Both the position numbers and the translations under genes were made by a program. Positions 10,257-18,910 of a stretch of DNA of 64,000 nucleotides are shown here, one piece after another. The DNA comes from Dermacentor variabilis (taxonomy: Eukaryota > Arthropoda > Arachnida > Ixodida > Ixodidae). A model generated the notes under the pieces. The model searched no databases and was not told the DNA's origin. It saw nothing but the letters and a program-made list of their open reading frames with translations. The stretch is taken from assembly GCF_050947875.1 (NCBI RefSeq), contig NW_027460291.1:22155368-22219367 (forward strand), written 5' to 3'. Position 1 is the first letter of the stretch. The number at the start of each line of letters is the position of its first letter.

Positions 10257-10529
10257 TTTTACTGGTGGAGGTGCGGGGTGCATGACCATTGCCGGAGACG
10301 CAGTGTACCTCTGACACGTCTCCTGTAAGTAGTCCGGGAGAGATTACCCCTGTGCACGCACGTACCAGCCGCCGTCTGCAAGGGCTCCAATCTGAGCACG
10401 ATTTTTTGCCCGAGCACATCCGGACGATGAACCTGAGCCCACCGCCTTCTGCCGGCACAGTTCATCACCAACCAGCCACAGGCACTGATTGTATTCCACA
10501 GAGATGCTGCTAAAGACATGGAAGATTGA

Positions 10530-11460
10530 CTAGACCATTTCAAGCGGGTCGCCGAATGCAGCGGATGGAACGAAGACTGCAAGCTGCGCAATGTGTACTG
10601 TGTGCTCCAACACCCTGCGAGGACGTGGTTTCATAACCATGAAACGGCATTTTCGTTGGACGAATTTCGACGGCAGCTGAGCACCACATACTCCAACACG
10701 GACAGAAAAGGGAGAGCGGAGTTGGCAATACAGGCAAGGTTTCAAGCCCTGAACGAGAGCAATCGCCACATATACTGAAGACATGGCTTGGCTTGCGGAT
10801 GCCTCAATGGCCAAAGACAAGAAGGTCCGATATCTGAGCGAGGCTTGAAGCAAGAGCTTTTTGCTGGGCTTATTCGAAATCCACCCACTACACTTGTGGG
10901 CTTCCTTGCTGAAATGACAGCAATGAAAAGGGACCTTCGACAGCGTGCCAGACAATATGACCGCAACGTGATGGAACTATCAAAGAGCCCCCCTACCATG
11001 ACTTTGGAAAACCACCTCAAGGACCTGCGCGAAATGATCAGGGCTGTGGTATGAGAAGAGCTCCAGAAACTGCAGGTAATCAACGCGCCGACAGCACGAA
11101 TTTCTGTGGCAGAGATAGTGCTTGACAAGATAAGGCAAGTCATCCAAGTTCCTGAACACTACGAGGTACCACAACAGCGGGAGCCAGTCCGAATGACTTA
11201 TGCGGACGCTGTATGACGACTGTCACTGTACGGCCCCTCAAACGTCATTTGCCCCACTGAACAAACTGAAGTAGCATTCAGGCATCGCAGTCCACCGTCC
11301 ATCGCGGAGTCGAGGCCCCGGAAAAGCAACGTCTGGTGGGCTCCTGACCTCCGGCCCGTATGCTTTCATTGTGGAGAGGCTGTCCACATCTACAGGATGT
11401 GTCCTTATCGGCTCATGGGTCTTCGTGGGTTCGCTCCAGGTGCTCCTCGTCCATGACCTG
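10530..11460 (+). pseudogene. gag of the plus-strand gypsy element
   Basis: Plus-strand frames in succession give a typical gypsy Gag: CNVYCVLQHPARTWFHNHE-type sequence with FRRQLSTTYSNTDRKGRAEL (10593-10778), then GLKQELFAGLIRNPPTTLVGFLAEM (10850-10920). The nucleocapsid knuckle CFHCGEAVHIYRMC (about 11363-11404) shows the C-x2-C-x4-H-x4-C spacing intact, preceded by a VWWAPDLRP lead-in. Frames change at about 10780 and again near 11050-11220, so the protein is broken. The order gag-knuckle-protease is intact. Confidence 0.75.
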
Positions 11461-11754
11461 GTGAGCGCCCTGTGGAGATAGAGAACTTCATCGCGCGTCG
11501 TGGTAATTCATTCGAGCAGCAAAGGCACAAGCCCCATTCTTCATTGCCCGCTCGATACCGATCGCCCAGTCCCGTGTTTATTCGAGATGCTCGTAGGCGT
11601 CGTTCGCCCAGCCCTACAAACCCGGAAAACTAAGTCAAGCGACCTCCGTAGGTGAGGCTGCTGACGCCGAGCGCATCGAATATCCTCCATCAGGATGACA
11701 ACAACGACAACGAAACGATGTTCAGGCGCATTCCGGTAATCAACGACAAGTTGT

Positions 11755-12040
11755 AACGTCAGACATACTGGTTACCATAGACGACGAAGAAGTCACCGCT
11801 TTTACACACTGGACTGGGTCGCAGATCCGTACTACTGGAGGTCATATACTAATTCCCGTGGGCAGATGCACTGCTCGAGTAAATATATGCGGATTTACGT
11901 ACGTCGGGGTCTTCATTATTCTGCCCAGTTGCTCAAGGAACGTGATACTTGGCATGGACTTTCTACAGGCGAGTGGAGCCGTAATCAACCTGGAAAAATC
12001 GAGTGTGACGTTCTCTACGGCGAAAGCCCATAGCAAGCGA
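11755..12040 (+). pseudogene. protease remnant lacking its catalytic Asp
   Basis: The frame has ILVTIDDEEVTAF, then IRTTGGHILIPVGRC, YVGVFIILPSCSRNVILGMDFLQ and SGAVINLEKSSVTF. The C-terminal half of a gypsy retropepsin is clear, including ILGMDFL (the G-x-D-F-L block). The part that should carry D-T/S-G with its flanking strands is missing between EEVTAF and the TGG flap region. About 30 codons seem to be deleted. The protease could not be active. Confidence 0.7.
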
Positions 12041-12589
12041 CGCTGGCAACGAGAACCACACCGGAAACACCTTGTGCATCGTCGATGACAGCAGAACGGT
12101 ACCGCCAAGAAGCAGCCTACTGACCCTGGTAACGTGCGACGCATTCGACGACTATGAGGGCATCGCTGAGGCAAACTTTCCATTAATGCTTGAGCAGAAC
12201 ATCTGCATTGCAGGAGCCTCGTTCAGCTTCAGAACTGACACTCATTAGTCCTGCTGACTAACTTCAGTAATGAATATCAGCACTTACCGCAAGGCACAGC
12301 TGTCACTTTCTTCCATAAAATTGCTGCCTTCACGGATGTTGGCTCGCTCGGAACTACTTCGCCTAATTTATTGGAAGCGATCAACCTCAGTGATCGCATT
12401 CAGATTTCCTTTCTGTCCTTATCGGAAGGACAGAAACAGCAACTACTCTACCTTGTCAATGACTTCTCTGCCTGCTCCTCTACCAAGTCTAAAGTATGGG
12501 GCACCTCCATTGCGAAGCATCATATTCCTACAGACGAGTCAGCACACCCTGTTCATCAACATCCATATGGCGTTTCGCCTACGGAAAGG

Positions 12590-13330
12590 GAGGTGATATA
12601 GCGCCAGGTTCAAGAGATGATCAATAATGACATGATTCAACCGTCCATAAGTCCATGGGCGTCCCCCGTCGTGTTGGTTAAAAAGAAGGACAATACACTA
12701 CGCTTCTGTGTAGACTATCGACGTCTTAACCGTGTCACCAAAGGCGATGTTTATCCCCTGCCACGGATCGATGATGCTCTGGATCGTCTACGCCACGGCC
12801 AATTTTTCACCTCTTTGGATCTTAAGTCAGGGTACTGGCTTAAGTAGATGAGCGCAGCCGCGAAAAAACAGCATCTGTGACGCCTGATGGATTTTATGAA
12901 TTTAAAGTCCTCCCATTCAGCCTGTGTTCCACACCTGCCACATTTCAGTAGATGATGGACACTGTTCTCTCTGGACTGAAATGGCAGATGTGCTTAGTCT
13001 ACTTAGACAGCATTGTGGTGTTTTCGAGGACGTTTGATGAACATCTAGAATGACTCAAGCATGTACTCATTGCCATCAGCAAAGCAAATCTGACTATCAA
13101 GCCTGAGAAATGTCATTTGGGCTTTCAGGAGCTCAAGTTTCGCAGGCACATAATCAGCCCCCGTTGTGTTCGGCCAGACCTTGAGAACCTAGCTGCCATC
13201 GCAAAGTTCACGTGTCCAACTCACAAGAAGGCAGTTCAATGCTTCTTAGGTCTCCGAGCTTACTATCGTCGTTTTGTCGAAGGTTTTTCAAGGATCACTG
13301 AACCATTAACGAGATTAACACGCCAAAATG
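12590..13330 (+). pseudogene. reverse transcriptase of the plus-strand gypsy element, active site mutated
   Basis: The frame at 12617-12847 covers the fingers and palm: MIQPSISPWASPVVLVKKKD, then RFCVDYRRLNRVT, YPLPRIDDALD and FFTSLDLKSGYW. A TAG stop follows. Further stops lie at about 12950 and 13050. The catalytic box reads YLDSIVVFS instead of Y-x-D-D, so the second aspartate is Ser. The connection domain (GFQELKFRRHIISPRCVRPD, then AVQCFLGLRAYYRRFVEGFSRI) is well preserved at 13117-13330. The copy is therefore inactive on two independent counts. Confidence 0.8.
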
Positions 13331-13800
13331 TACCCTTTGAGTGGACGGACGAGCAACAAGCAGTATTTACAGAATTGCGGAAGCAACTGCAAACAGCCCC
13401 CTACTCACGGATTTTGACGACAAGGCTGAAACAGAAATCCACACAGACGCTAGTAATGTGGGGCTCGGTGCCATACTCGTCCAGTGGCAAAATGGCGCCA
13501 AACGAGTAGTAGCCTATGCGAGCCGTAGTCTGACAAAGGCGGAGGTCAACAACTGAAAAGGAGTGTCTTGCCATCATTTGGGCCGTTGGCAAGTTCTGAC
13601 CCTACCTGCATGGCCGACCTTTTCGAGTAGTAAGTGACCACTACTCACTGTGCTGGCTTGCGAGTCTTGGGGACCCTTCAGGCCGCCTCACTCGTTGGAG
13701 CCTCTGCCTTCAGGATTATGACGTCACAGTGGTTTATCGATCCGGACAGAAGCACCGCAACGCCGACTGCCTCTCACGTGCACCTATACCATTGAAGCCA
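13330..13800 (+). pseudogene. RNase H of the plus-strand gypsy element
   Basis: A frame change near 13390 leads to [18 protein letters not shown], the conserved T-D-A-S-x-x-G-x-G-A core with the catalytic Asp. After a further shift near 13550 come KECLAIIWAVGKF, VVSDHYSLCWLASL and DVTVVYRSGQKHRNADCLSRAP. All landmark blocks of a Ty3/gypsy RNase H are present, in order but in at least three frames. The final block leads directly into the integrase linker. Confidence 0.75.
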
Positions 13801-14340
13801 AGTGACTTAGAGCAAGACTTCCTGTTCCTTGATGTAGTGGACATTGTCAAGATGGCTGACCTCGAACGTGCAGACAGTATATTGCATCCCCTCATCCTAT
13901 ACCTGCAGGGATTCGACGTTGTTGTCGCACGACCAATGTCACGAGGGCTGACTTACTGCCTCCGCAACAAAGTTCTCTACAAAAGAAACTTTGAAAACAG
14001 CCAAGAAACGTTCCTTCTCGTTGTCCCAGTTTCACTGCGCGAAGAAGTGTTGCTTGCTTGCAACCGCCTCCAGCAGAGTACTGATGCCCGCCATTACAAC
14101 AGTGGCCAAAGAAACATCCAGTACGAGCCCGGCGACTACGTTTGGGCCTGGACACACGTCCGTCATCAGGGGCTGTCGGAAAAATTACTGCGTAGGCCCG
14201 TACAAGATAGTCAGGCAACTCAGCGACGTGAAGTATGAAGTAGTCCCTCAGAGTACTACTATGAGCTCAAGCCGACAATGGCCATGAGTCGAGCTTGTCC
14301 ATGTAGTACGGATCAAACCGTACTATGCCCGCGAAGATGC
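13801..14340 (+). pseudogene. integrase remnant with the catalytic core deleted
   Basis: The frame has FLLVVPVSLREEVLLACN, the start of the integrase zinc-binding region. Within about 20 codons it reaches NIQYEPGDYVWAWTHVRHQGLSEKLLRR and, after a frameshift, the GPYKIVRQLSDVKYEVVP C-terminal fold. The HHCC knot and the whole D,D,E core, several hundred codons in a normal copy, are missing near 14060-14090. The remaining tail (VHVVRIKPYYARED-like, in another frame) matches the usual end of this gypsy type. Confidence 0.75.
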
Positions 14341-14422
14341 GTCCATTTTATAGACTTTCTCCAGCGCCCTCTGTCACCCTGTGATCAGCGACCGGGACGG
14401 TCGCTTTTCACATGGGGAGTAA

Positions 14423-14562
14423 TGACGCGAAGTAAGGACCCGATTGCCAGAGAGAAGACGATGAAGGGCGCAGTTGTGCCCTGGGGTTTTATTGGGTGTG
14501 GGCCATCATTAAAAGAAGGTTGTTCTGCTTCTGCGAGCTCGTCTTAGTTATCTTCATGACAA
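14423..14562 (+). repeat. 3' LTR (140 bp) of the plus-strand gypsy element
   Basis: This matches the 5' LTR except for the missing 47-bp duplication and scattered substitutions, which suggests an insertion that is not recent. It ends CTTCATGACA at 14562. Confidence 0.8.
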
Positions 14563-14798
14563 TATACGTTGTGACAGCTTGGATTGCCTCTTGAACGCAT
14601 TTGTTTTCAACTCTGGTGTCATGATGGTTAAGAGACGGAGGCACTCTCAATAGGACCTTGAAGCCTCATACGCTTGCTTCAAGCTATTTAACCAACCAAT
14701 ACATGCACAACATTGTCACAGACTGTTCAGGTGTAGTAACGCTTCCGTATGCTGCGCTTGAAGTTGAGCGTGTCTTCGTCACCACGATGCTTTCAAGC

Positions 14799-15176
14799 TT
14801 AGCCCATTTTTCTCTTTCCGTAAGATCGTCTGCTGCGTTTGTGAATGGAAGATGGTGGCTTCAATGGTGAAACATCAGAAGAAAGGTGGATGTACCTGTT
14901 CAAGTCAATTGCTTCTTCTTCTTCCAGAAAGAATGACTCATCTTCTTCATTGTGTGTGTCACTAGATGAAGACAGGATTTCCTTGAGGTGCATAAAGCAG
15001 TGCTGGCAGACCTTGTCGGTGTCATGAATATCTTGAGCCTCTGGAAGTAGTGTCCGCAGGGCAGTAACATCCAAAATGTTTATGCAACGAAAAAAAATTT
15101 TCGTAACAGTCTTCTTTTTGTGAACGCATAAATATTCGGCACAGAATACTCGGACCAAGCTATGAGTCGCATGCAT
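14799..15176 (-). pseudogene. N-terminal part of the DFAENW-motif mobile-element protein
   Basis: This frame of 125 residues has TDKVCQHCFMHLKEILSSSS, then an acidic run (NEEDESFFLEEEEA), LNRYIHLSSDVSPLKPP and a basic tail. One CxxC pair is visible. It is on the same strand as the 10028-9219 frames, and a continuing but broken frame leads from it towards 14577. The gypsy LTR element sits exactly between the two parts. I infer that they once formed one protein and were separated by the insertion. I cannot name a biochemical function for this part. Confidence 0.45.
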
Positions 15177-15239
15177 CGTGTGTGTAGTGAAAAAACGTTT
15201 GTACTGAACAGCACCGCACTCTTTCTGTCACTTATTCTG

Positions 15240-15674
15240 CACCGCTGTCATGACTGAGCCTTCAGAATGTTTCATATTTTATGAACAAGGACGTCTAAAG
15301 CTTTTCACTGTGAAAATGTGTGGACCACGCTCAATATCAAAGGACAGTGTCCGTCTGGCGCCGACAGTGACCTCTGCTGTTCTCAGTGTGGGAAAGCATG
15401 ACAGCAAGGTGCTGACAAAATATCAAATTATACAACTTCAGCAGCTTTTGGTTCAGTCATGCTACACTGCGCTTTTTCGGACAGCTGAAACGCAGAGGTA
15501 AAGGTAAGACAGGTAGATGTTGAGCAGCACGGAAAATGTGATAACGGGAAACAAAATAAACGGCTCGGGAAATGACATAGATAAGTTTTTAGAAAGGCAC
15601 AGCTTGAGTCGCACGCGGTGGTGCCAAAGAAGGTTCCAGTATCCATTTCATGTGGGGAATGAGGAGCAGGCAGT
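15240..15674. other. no assignable feature
   Basis: A plus-strand open frame (15250-15501) begins MTEPSECFIFYEQGRLKLF, but it resembles nothing I know and has no supporting splice or polyA signal. It may be part of the 5' region of the adjacent minus-strand element. Nothing else is seen. Confidence 0.3.
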
Positions 15675-16267
15675 TAAGGGGGGACGTGGCTTTGAAAATC
15701 AACTTCCTTATTTCGTCATGGATTTTGATGAAAATTGGCACAAATGTTTAGAATGTCTCCCTGATGCTTCCATAAAAGTTTCAGAGTGATACCTTTAGAA
15801 CATTTTATTAAATTTGATTCAGCAGAATGTTTCAACCTTGAACTTTGTGAAGAAAATGCACGCTGAAGGTCGTGACATTCTTGCTTTTTTTTTTTTTCAA
15901 CACAAATATTTTGGGGCATAATTTTTTATGTTACCTTCGTATCAAGCACACTTTCGGGGTGAACGAATAGTCACATCATAAATTTATAAAACGTCCAGGC
16001 CTAAAAGCAAGAATGTCACGACCTGCACTGTAGCCCAAGGAACAAGACAAAAAAAAGTGTCAGAATAGGCCAAACGGTAACAAAGAAATCAGCTCCGCAA
16101 ACTGAGCAGAAAGGCAAAAACACAGTTTCGAGAAAAAGGCCTTCAAAGTTTTGCCTTGCCTCCACTCTTCTAAAATGCACCAGGATTGTATTCCTTCATG
16201 TCCTTAGCACAGCAGGGCTTCCTGGGCATGTGGCCTTTCATCTGATGGTTTTTAGATGCCTTTTTTT

Positions 16268-18285
16268 TCATAGGGCATCCTTTTCTGCAGCTCTTTGAAG
16301 AAGATGCTTTCCTGGCTTCAAGCCAAGTGAGGCACAAAACTGTCCATATGCATGAAGTGTTCCAGCGTTGTACTTGCAGACTGCCTTATTGACAGCTGTC
16401 TCCGCTGCGATCAATGAGGCATTTTGCTCTTTTGGTAGAATTGACCAAATGACAGAGTGGAGACTCTCGGCTGCATTCTGAGTCTTCTTGCCTTGGCAAC
16501 GGCCGAGTAGCTGAGGATCTGAGAGGCATTGATACACAGGCAGCAACGCAGCTGAAATGTGTGTTGCCAATTTGTACTTATGTTCTGGCGGAGCTTTACC
16601 TTCGGCTTCTGCAGCCTGGTGTCTGCACCTGCTCAGCGGTCCTGGAGGGCAGAGCTCATGATGAGGGTCTTTATCTGTTGAAGTGATATGATAGAAGCTC
16701 GCCATCATGGCCCTTTGCATATCATCTACTTCAACATTGTTACGTATGGCCATGCCATAATAATTGGTGAGCTTTTTGACCAGGTATTGGGTCAGGCCAC
16801 CCTTCCCTCCAATTAGTTTACTTCTGCTTTTTGAGACAAGTGTTTGCAGGGCTGTACCCATCCTATTTTTAACGTGATTGATACAGTCCTCTTTGTTGAA
16901 TGTAATGAAGCCATAAGCCTTGTCTTCACAAAGGGCCTGGAAGGTACAGCTATCCCCATCACAAACAACAGATGTGTAGCGAAGGTCATTCCTTTCCAGT
17001 GACCTTCTGAACAAGATCAACGCTGCCTCGACCTCCATTCCGCTTGAGTTTGCATCGCTGTTCTTTTGGCACACGTGATTCTCTTTCCATTCACTGTAGC
17101 CTTCATCGTTTTCTTTCGGTCCAAGCGTGCATCCATGGCATCTGTTCGAGAGCACAACGCAGTGAAGCACCAGACCAGTGTAAAAATTCCAATTGTTGTG
17201 CCCACACCAATATGGGATGCATGACCACGTGTCATCCATGTCCCGTCGTAGACTACCGTCACATTTTTTGTGAATGCCAGGTCCATTTCACTGTAAACTT
17301 TCCGCACGGCTGCCACAGAATCAGAAAAGAGACTTGCCGCAGCCATCTCGCCAGCAGGCCTGAATTTTGATTACAGATGACTTTGGAATGTCTTATGGTG
17401 CAAGCCTTTGTGTGAAACGTTCATTACTGACCAAAAGTCAGTCAGTGCAGTTGCCCCTCTGCCGGTGGTTTTAATTGCTTGCATTGCACGCACATTCACG
17501 TCAAAAGCCTTACCACCCTCTACTCGCGGCGATGACCATTCACTTGCAACAATGCCGCAGGCATTGCAAGTCAGTAGCATTCGTGTAGCCAATCCATGCC
17601 TTGTTCCCAAACTAACGGTCAGTCCCGGCTGAGAGCATTCTTGGCAGAAGGCATTCTTGTACAAAGCGTTCAATGCTGTGACCTGCACAACCAAAAACTC
17701 ATCCGCCAGCTCCACATCGGCATAACTTCCACTCTCACCTGTGAGCTTCATTTTTCTCTCGGTCGCCGAAACAGAACTGAGTGATGCTTGAATTGTCTCG
17801 GCTCGCCCACGAGAAGCTTCTATCGATATGTAGTGCGGTTCCAAGTGAACCTGAATTGTACTGCCGAATCTCGACTGCGTTTCATCCACGCGCGAGGTGC
17901 TTGGTCGCGGGTCCGAGTCGTCGGCGCCTGAAGTGCTTGGTCGCGGGTCCGAGACGTCGGCGCCCGACGTGCTTGGTCGCGGGTCTGAGTTGTCGGCGCG
18001 CGAGGTGCGTCGTCGCGGGTCCGAGACGTCGGCGCGCAAGATACGTCGTCGCGGGTACGAGTCGCCGGTGCGCGAGGTGCTTGGTTGCGGGTCCGAGGCA
18101 TCCATACAGTGAGGGAACTGCTGCTGCGTGTCCACGATGTCCGCGCCACACTGAACATCAGCAGAATCAGCACTGGGAGCTGTTGACGACGCTTTACTTT
18201 TGGGCATCGGAGACTTGCGCTTACGGCTGCCAAATTGATGCGAAGTTTTGTATTTCATCTTGTGCCGTCGCCGATCCATGATCAC
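16268..18285 (-). pseudogene. Mutator-like transposase with one in-frame stop and one frameshift
   Basis: The N-terminal 304 residues (18285-17371) start with a basic patch. They include a six-fold 12-residue repeat (SDPRPSTSGADV type) and a Cys-rich module (FCQECSQPG, then LLTCNACG) that may bind DNA or zinc. A TAA then interrupts the same frame, which resumes with FRPAGEMAAASLF and NVTVVYDGTWMTRGHASHIG. A 2-base duplication at about 17178-17181 shifts the frame. The rest (17170-16268) carries CTLGPKENDEGY, VCDGDS, CINHVKNRMGTAL and KTQNAAESLHSVIW. DGTW, CDGDS and the NxxE/H region look like the acidic catalytic scaffold. Two lesions only, so it is comparatively young. Confidence 0.7.
17894..18103 (-). 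repeat. 36-bp coding minisatellite, about six units
   Basis: Six units of exactly 36 bp start at 17894, 17930, 17966, 18002, 18038 and 18074. Read on the minus strand, each codes 12 residues of SDPR(P/R)(S/R)TS(G/R)AD(V/N/D) type. The length is a multiple of three, so copy changes keep the transposase frame. Confidence 0.85.
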
Positions 18286-18461
18286 AGCCGAGATCCAACG
18301 CGAAACTACGCCACGCAGCTTCAGAGCCGCTACCGAAACTATGGAGAGGCTCGTGATACGGGCGATGGAGAACGTAGCCTCGGGAAGAGCAGACGACGCG
18401 CGGCACTTCGCCCGCCGTTGCTAGGGGCAACCGCTCCGGAGACCAACGGGGCCGCGCGCCG

Positions 18462-18910
18462 GATGGATGGATGGATGGATGATTGTGGCTCAACCCTTTG
18501 AATCGGGCGGCGGCGGCGCGCGCCACCTAGCCTTTAATGGTTCTATATGCATGCATACCTATGTATTTACTCCTTTACTTTTGCGTTGATATTGTCCACC
18601 AATCAGATAGCCGCCGTTTAGTTATTTCTACCTGTTCAAAGTCTATTCTACTTTCACTGTCTTTAAAACCCAAGGCTTTGAATAGTTCCCCGTTAGATTC
18701 AACTGCAGGGCAAGTATCAGGTGTTCCGCCGTTTCCTCCTCCTCTCTACACGCCTCGCACACCAAATCTATCTCCTGGTATCTGGCTCGGTACGTTTTAG
18801 TCCTCAGTACACCTGTCCTGGCTTCGAACAACAATGACCTTCCCTTAGAGTTATCGTAAATATTTTCTTTGGTTATTTCTTGCTTAAACGTCCTGTATGT
18901 CTCCAAGAGA
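18462..18910 (-). mobile_element. LINE 3' end, 5'-truncated, minus strand
   Basis: Minus-strand translation gives LLETYRTFKQEITKENIYDN, GRSLLFEARTGVLRTKTYRARY and then CEACREEEETAEHLIL, a C-x2-C...H...C knuckle. This is the conserved C-terminal end of the ORF2 protein in tick LINEs. The 3' UTR ends in a short (ATCC)n tail, seen on the plus strand as GGATGGATGGATGGATGAT at 18462-18482. The other side stops at 18909, where the satellite-like array begins. The same protein region is missing from the LINE at 33.1-39.1 kb, so the two may belong to one family. Confidence 0.7.

Larger units (their letters stand above)
10070..14562 (+). mobile_element. Ty3/gypsy LTR retrotransposon, degenerate, with both LTRs
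   Basis: Short LTRs (10070-10256 and 14423-14562) bracket gag, a damaged protease, RT, RNase H and the C-terminal tail of an integrase, all on the plus strand. LTR ends follow the TG...CA rule (TGACACGAAG at the left and CTTCGTGACA at the right of the 5' copy). No matching target duplication could be read (CAAAT on the left, ATATA on the right). Stops and frameshifts occur throughout. The insertion lies inside the minus-strand DFAENW element and is therefore younger than it. Confidence 0.85.
8430..15240 (-). mobile_element. minus-strand element coding a DFAENW-motif protein, split by a gypsy insertion
   Basis: Minus-strand frames on either side of the LTR element at 10070-14562 look like one protein. 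The N-terminal part is 15176-14799 (CQHC, an acidic serine-rich stretch, then LNRYIHLSSDVSPLKPP and a basic patch). The C-terminal part runs 10028-9219. This arrangement resembles a family of uncharacterised, high-copy proteins that I recall from ticks and other invertebrates, but I cannot assign a transposon superfamily. No terminal repeats were identified, so the limits are approximate. Confidence 0.5.
15675..18290 (-). mobile_element. Mutator/Kolobok-like DNA transposon, decayed
   Basis: A transposase pseudogene (16268-18285) is followed on its 3' side by about 590 bp of non-coding sequence. That sequence ends at 15675 in TTAA followed by GGGGGG (read on the plus strand), which could be a TTAA target site plus terminal sequence. 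No matching end is seen beyond 18285; the LINE fragment at 18462 may have removed it. A 21-bp perfect inverted repeat lies at 15868-15888 and 16003-16023. Superfamily placement is tentative: the protein resembles the Pfam 'Mutator-like transposase' set, while a TTAA site would fit Kolobok. Confidence 0.55.

Noticed and set aside
15240..15674. Plus-strand frame MTEPSECFIF... as a divergently transcribed host exon
   Set aside because: No recognisable domain, no acceptor or donor that improves the frame, and it lies between two mobile elements.
17371..18290. Interpreting the SDPRPSTSG repeat region as a host structural protein
   Set aside because: It is in frame with, and directly upstream of, a recognisable transposase core, so it belongs to the mobile element.
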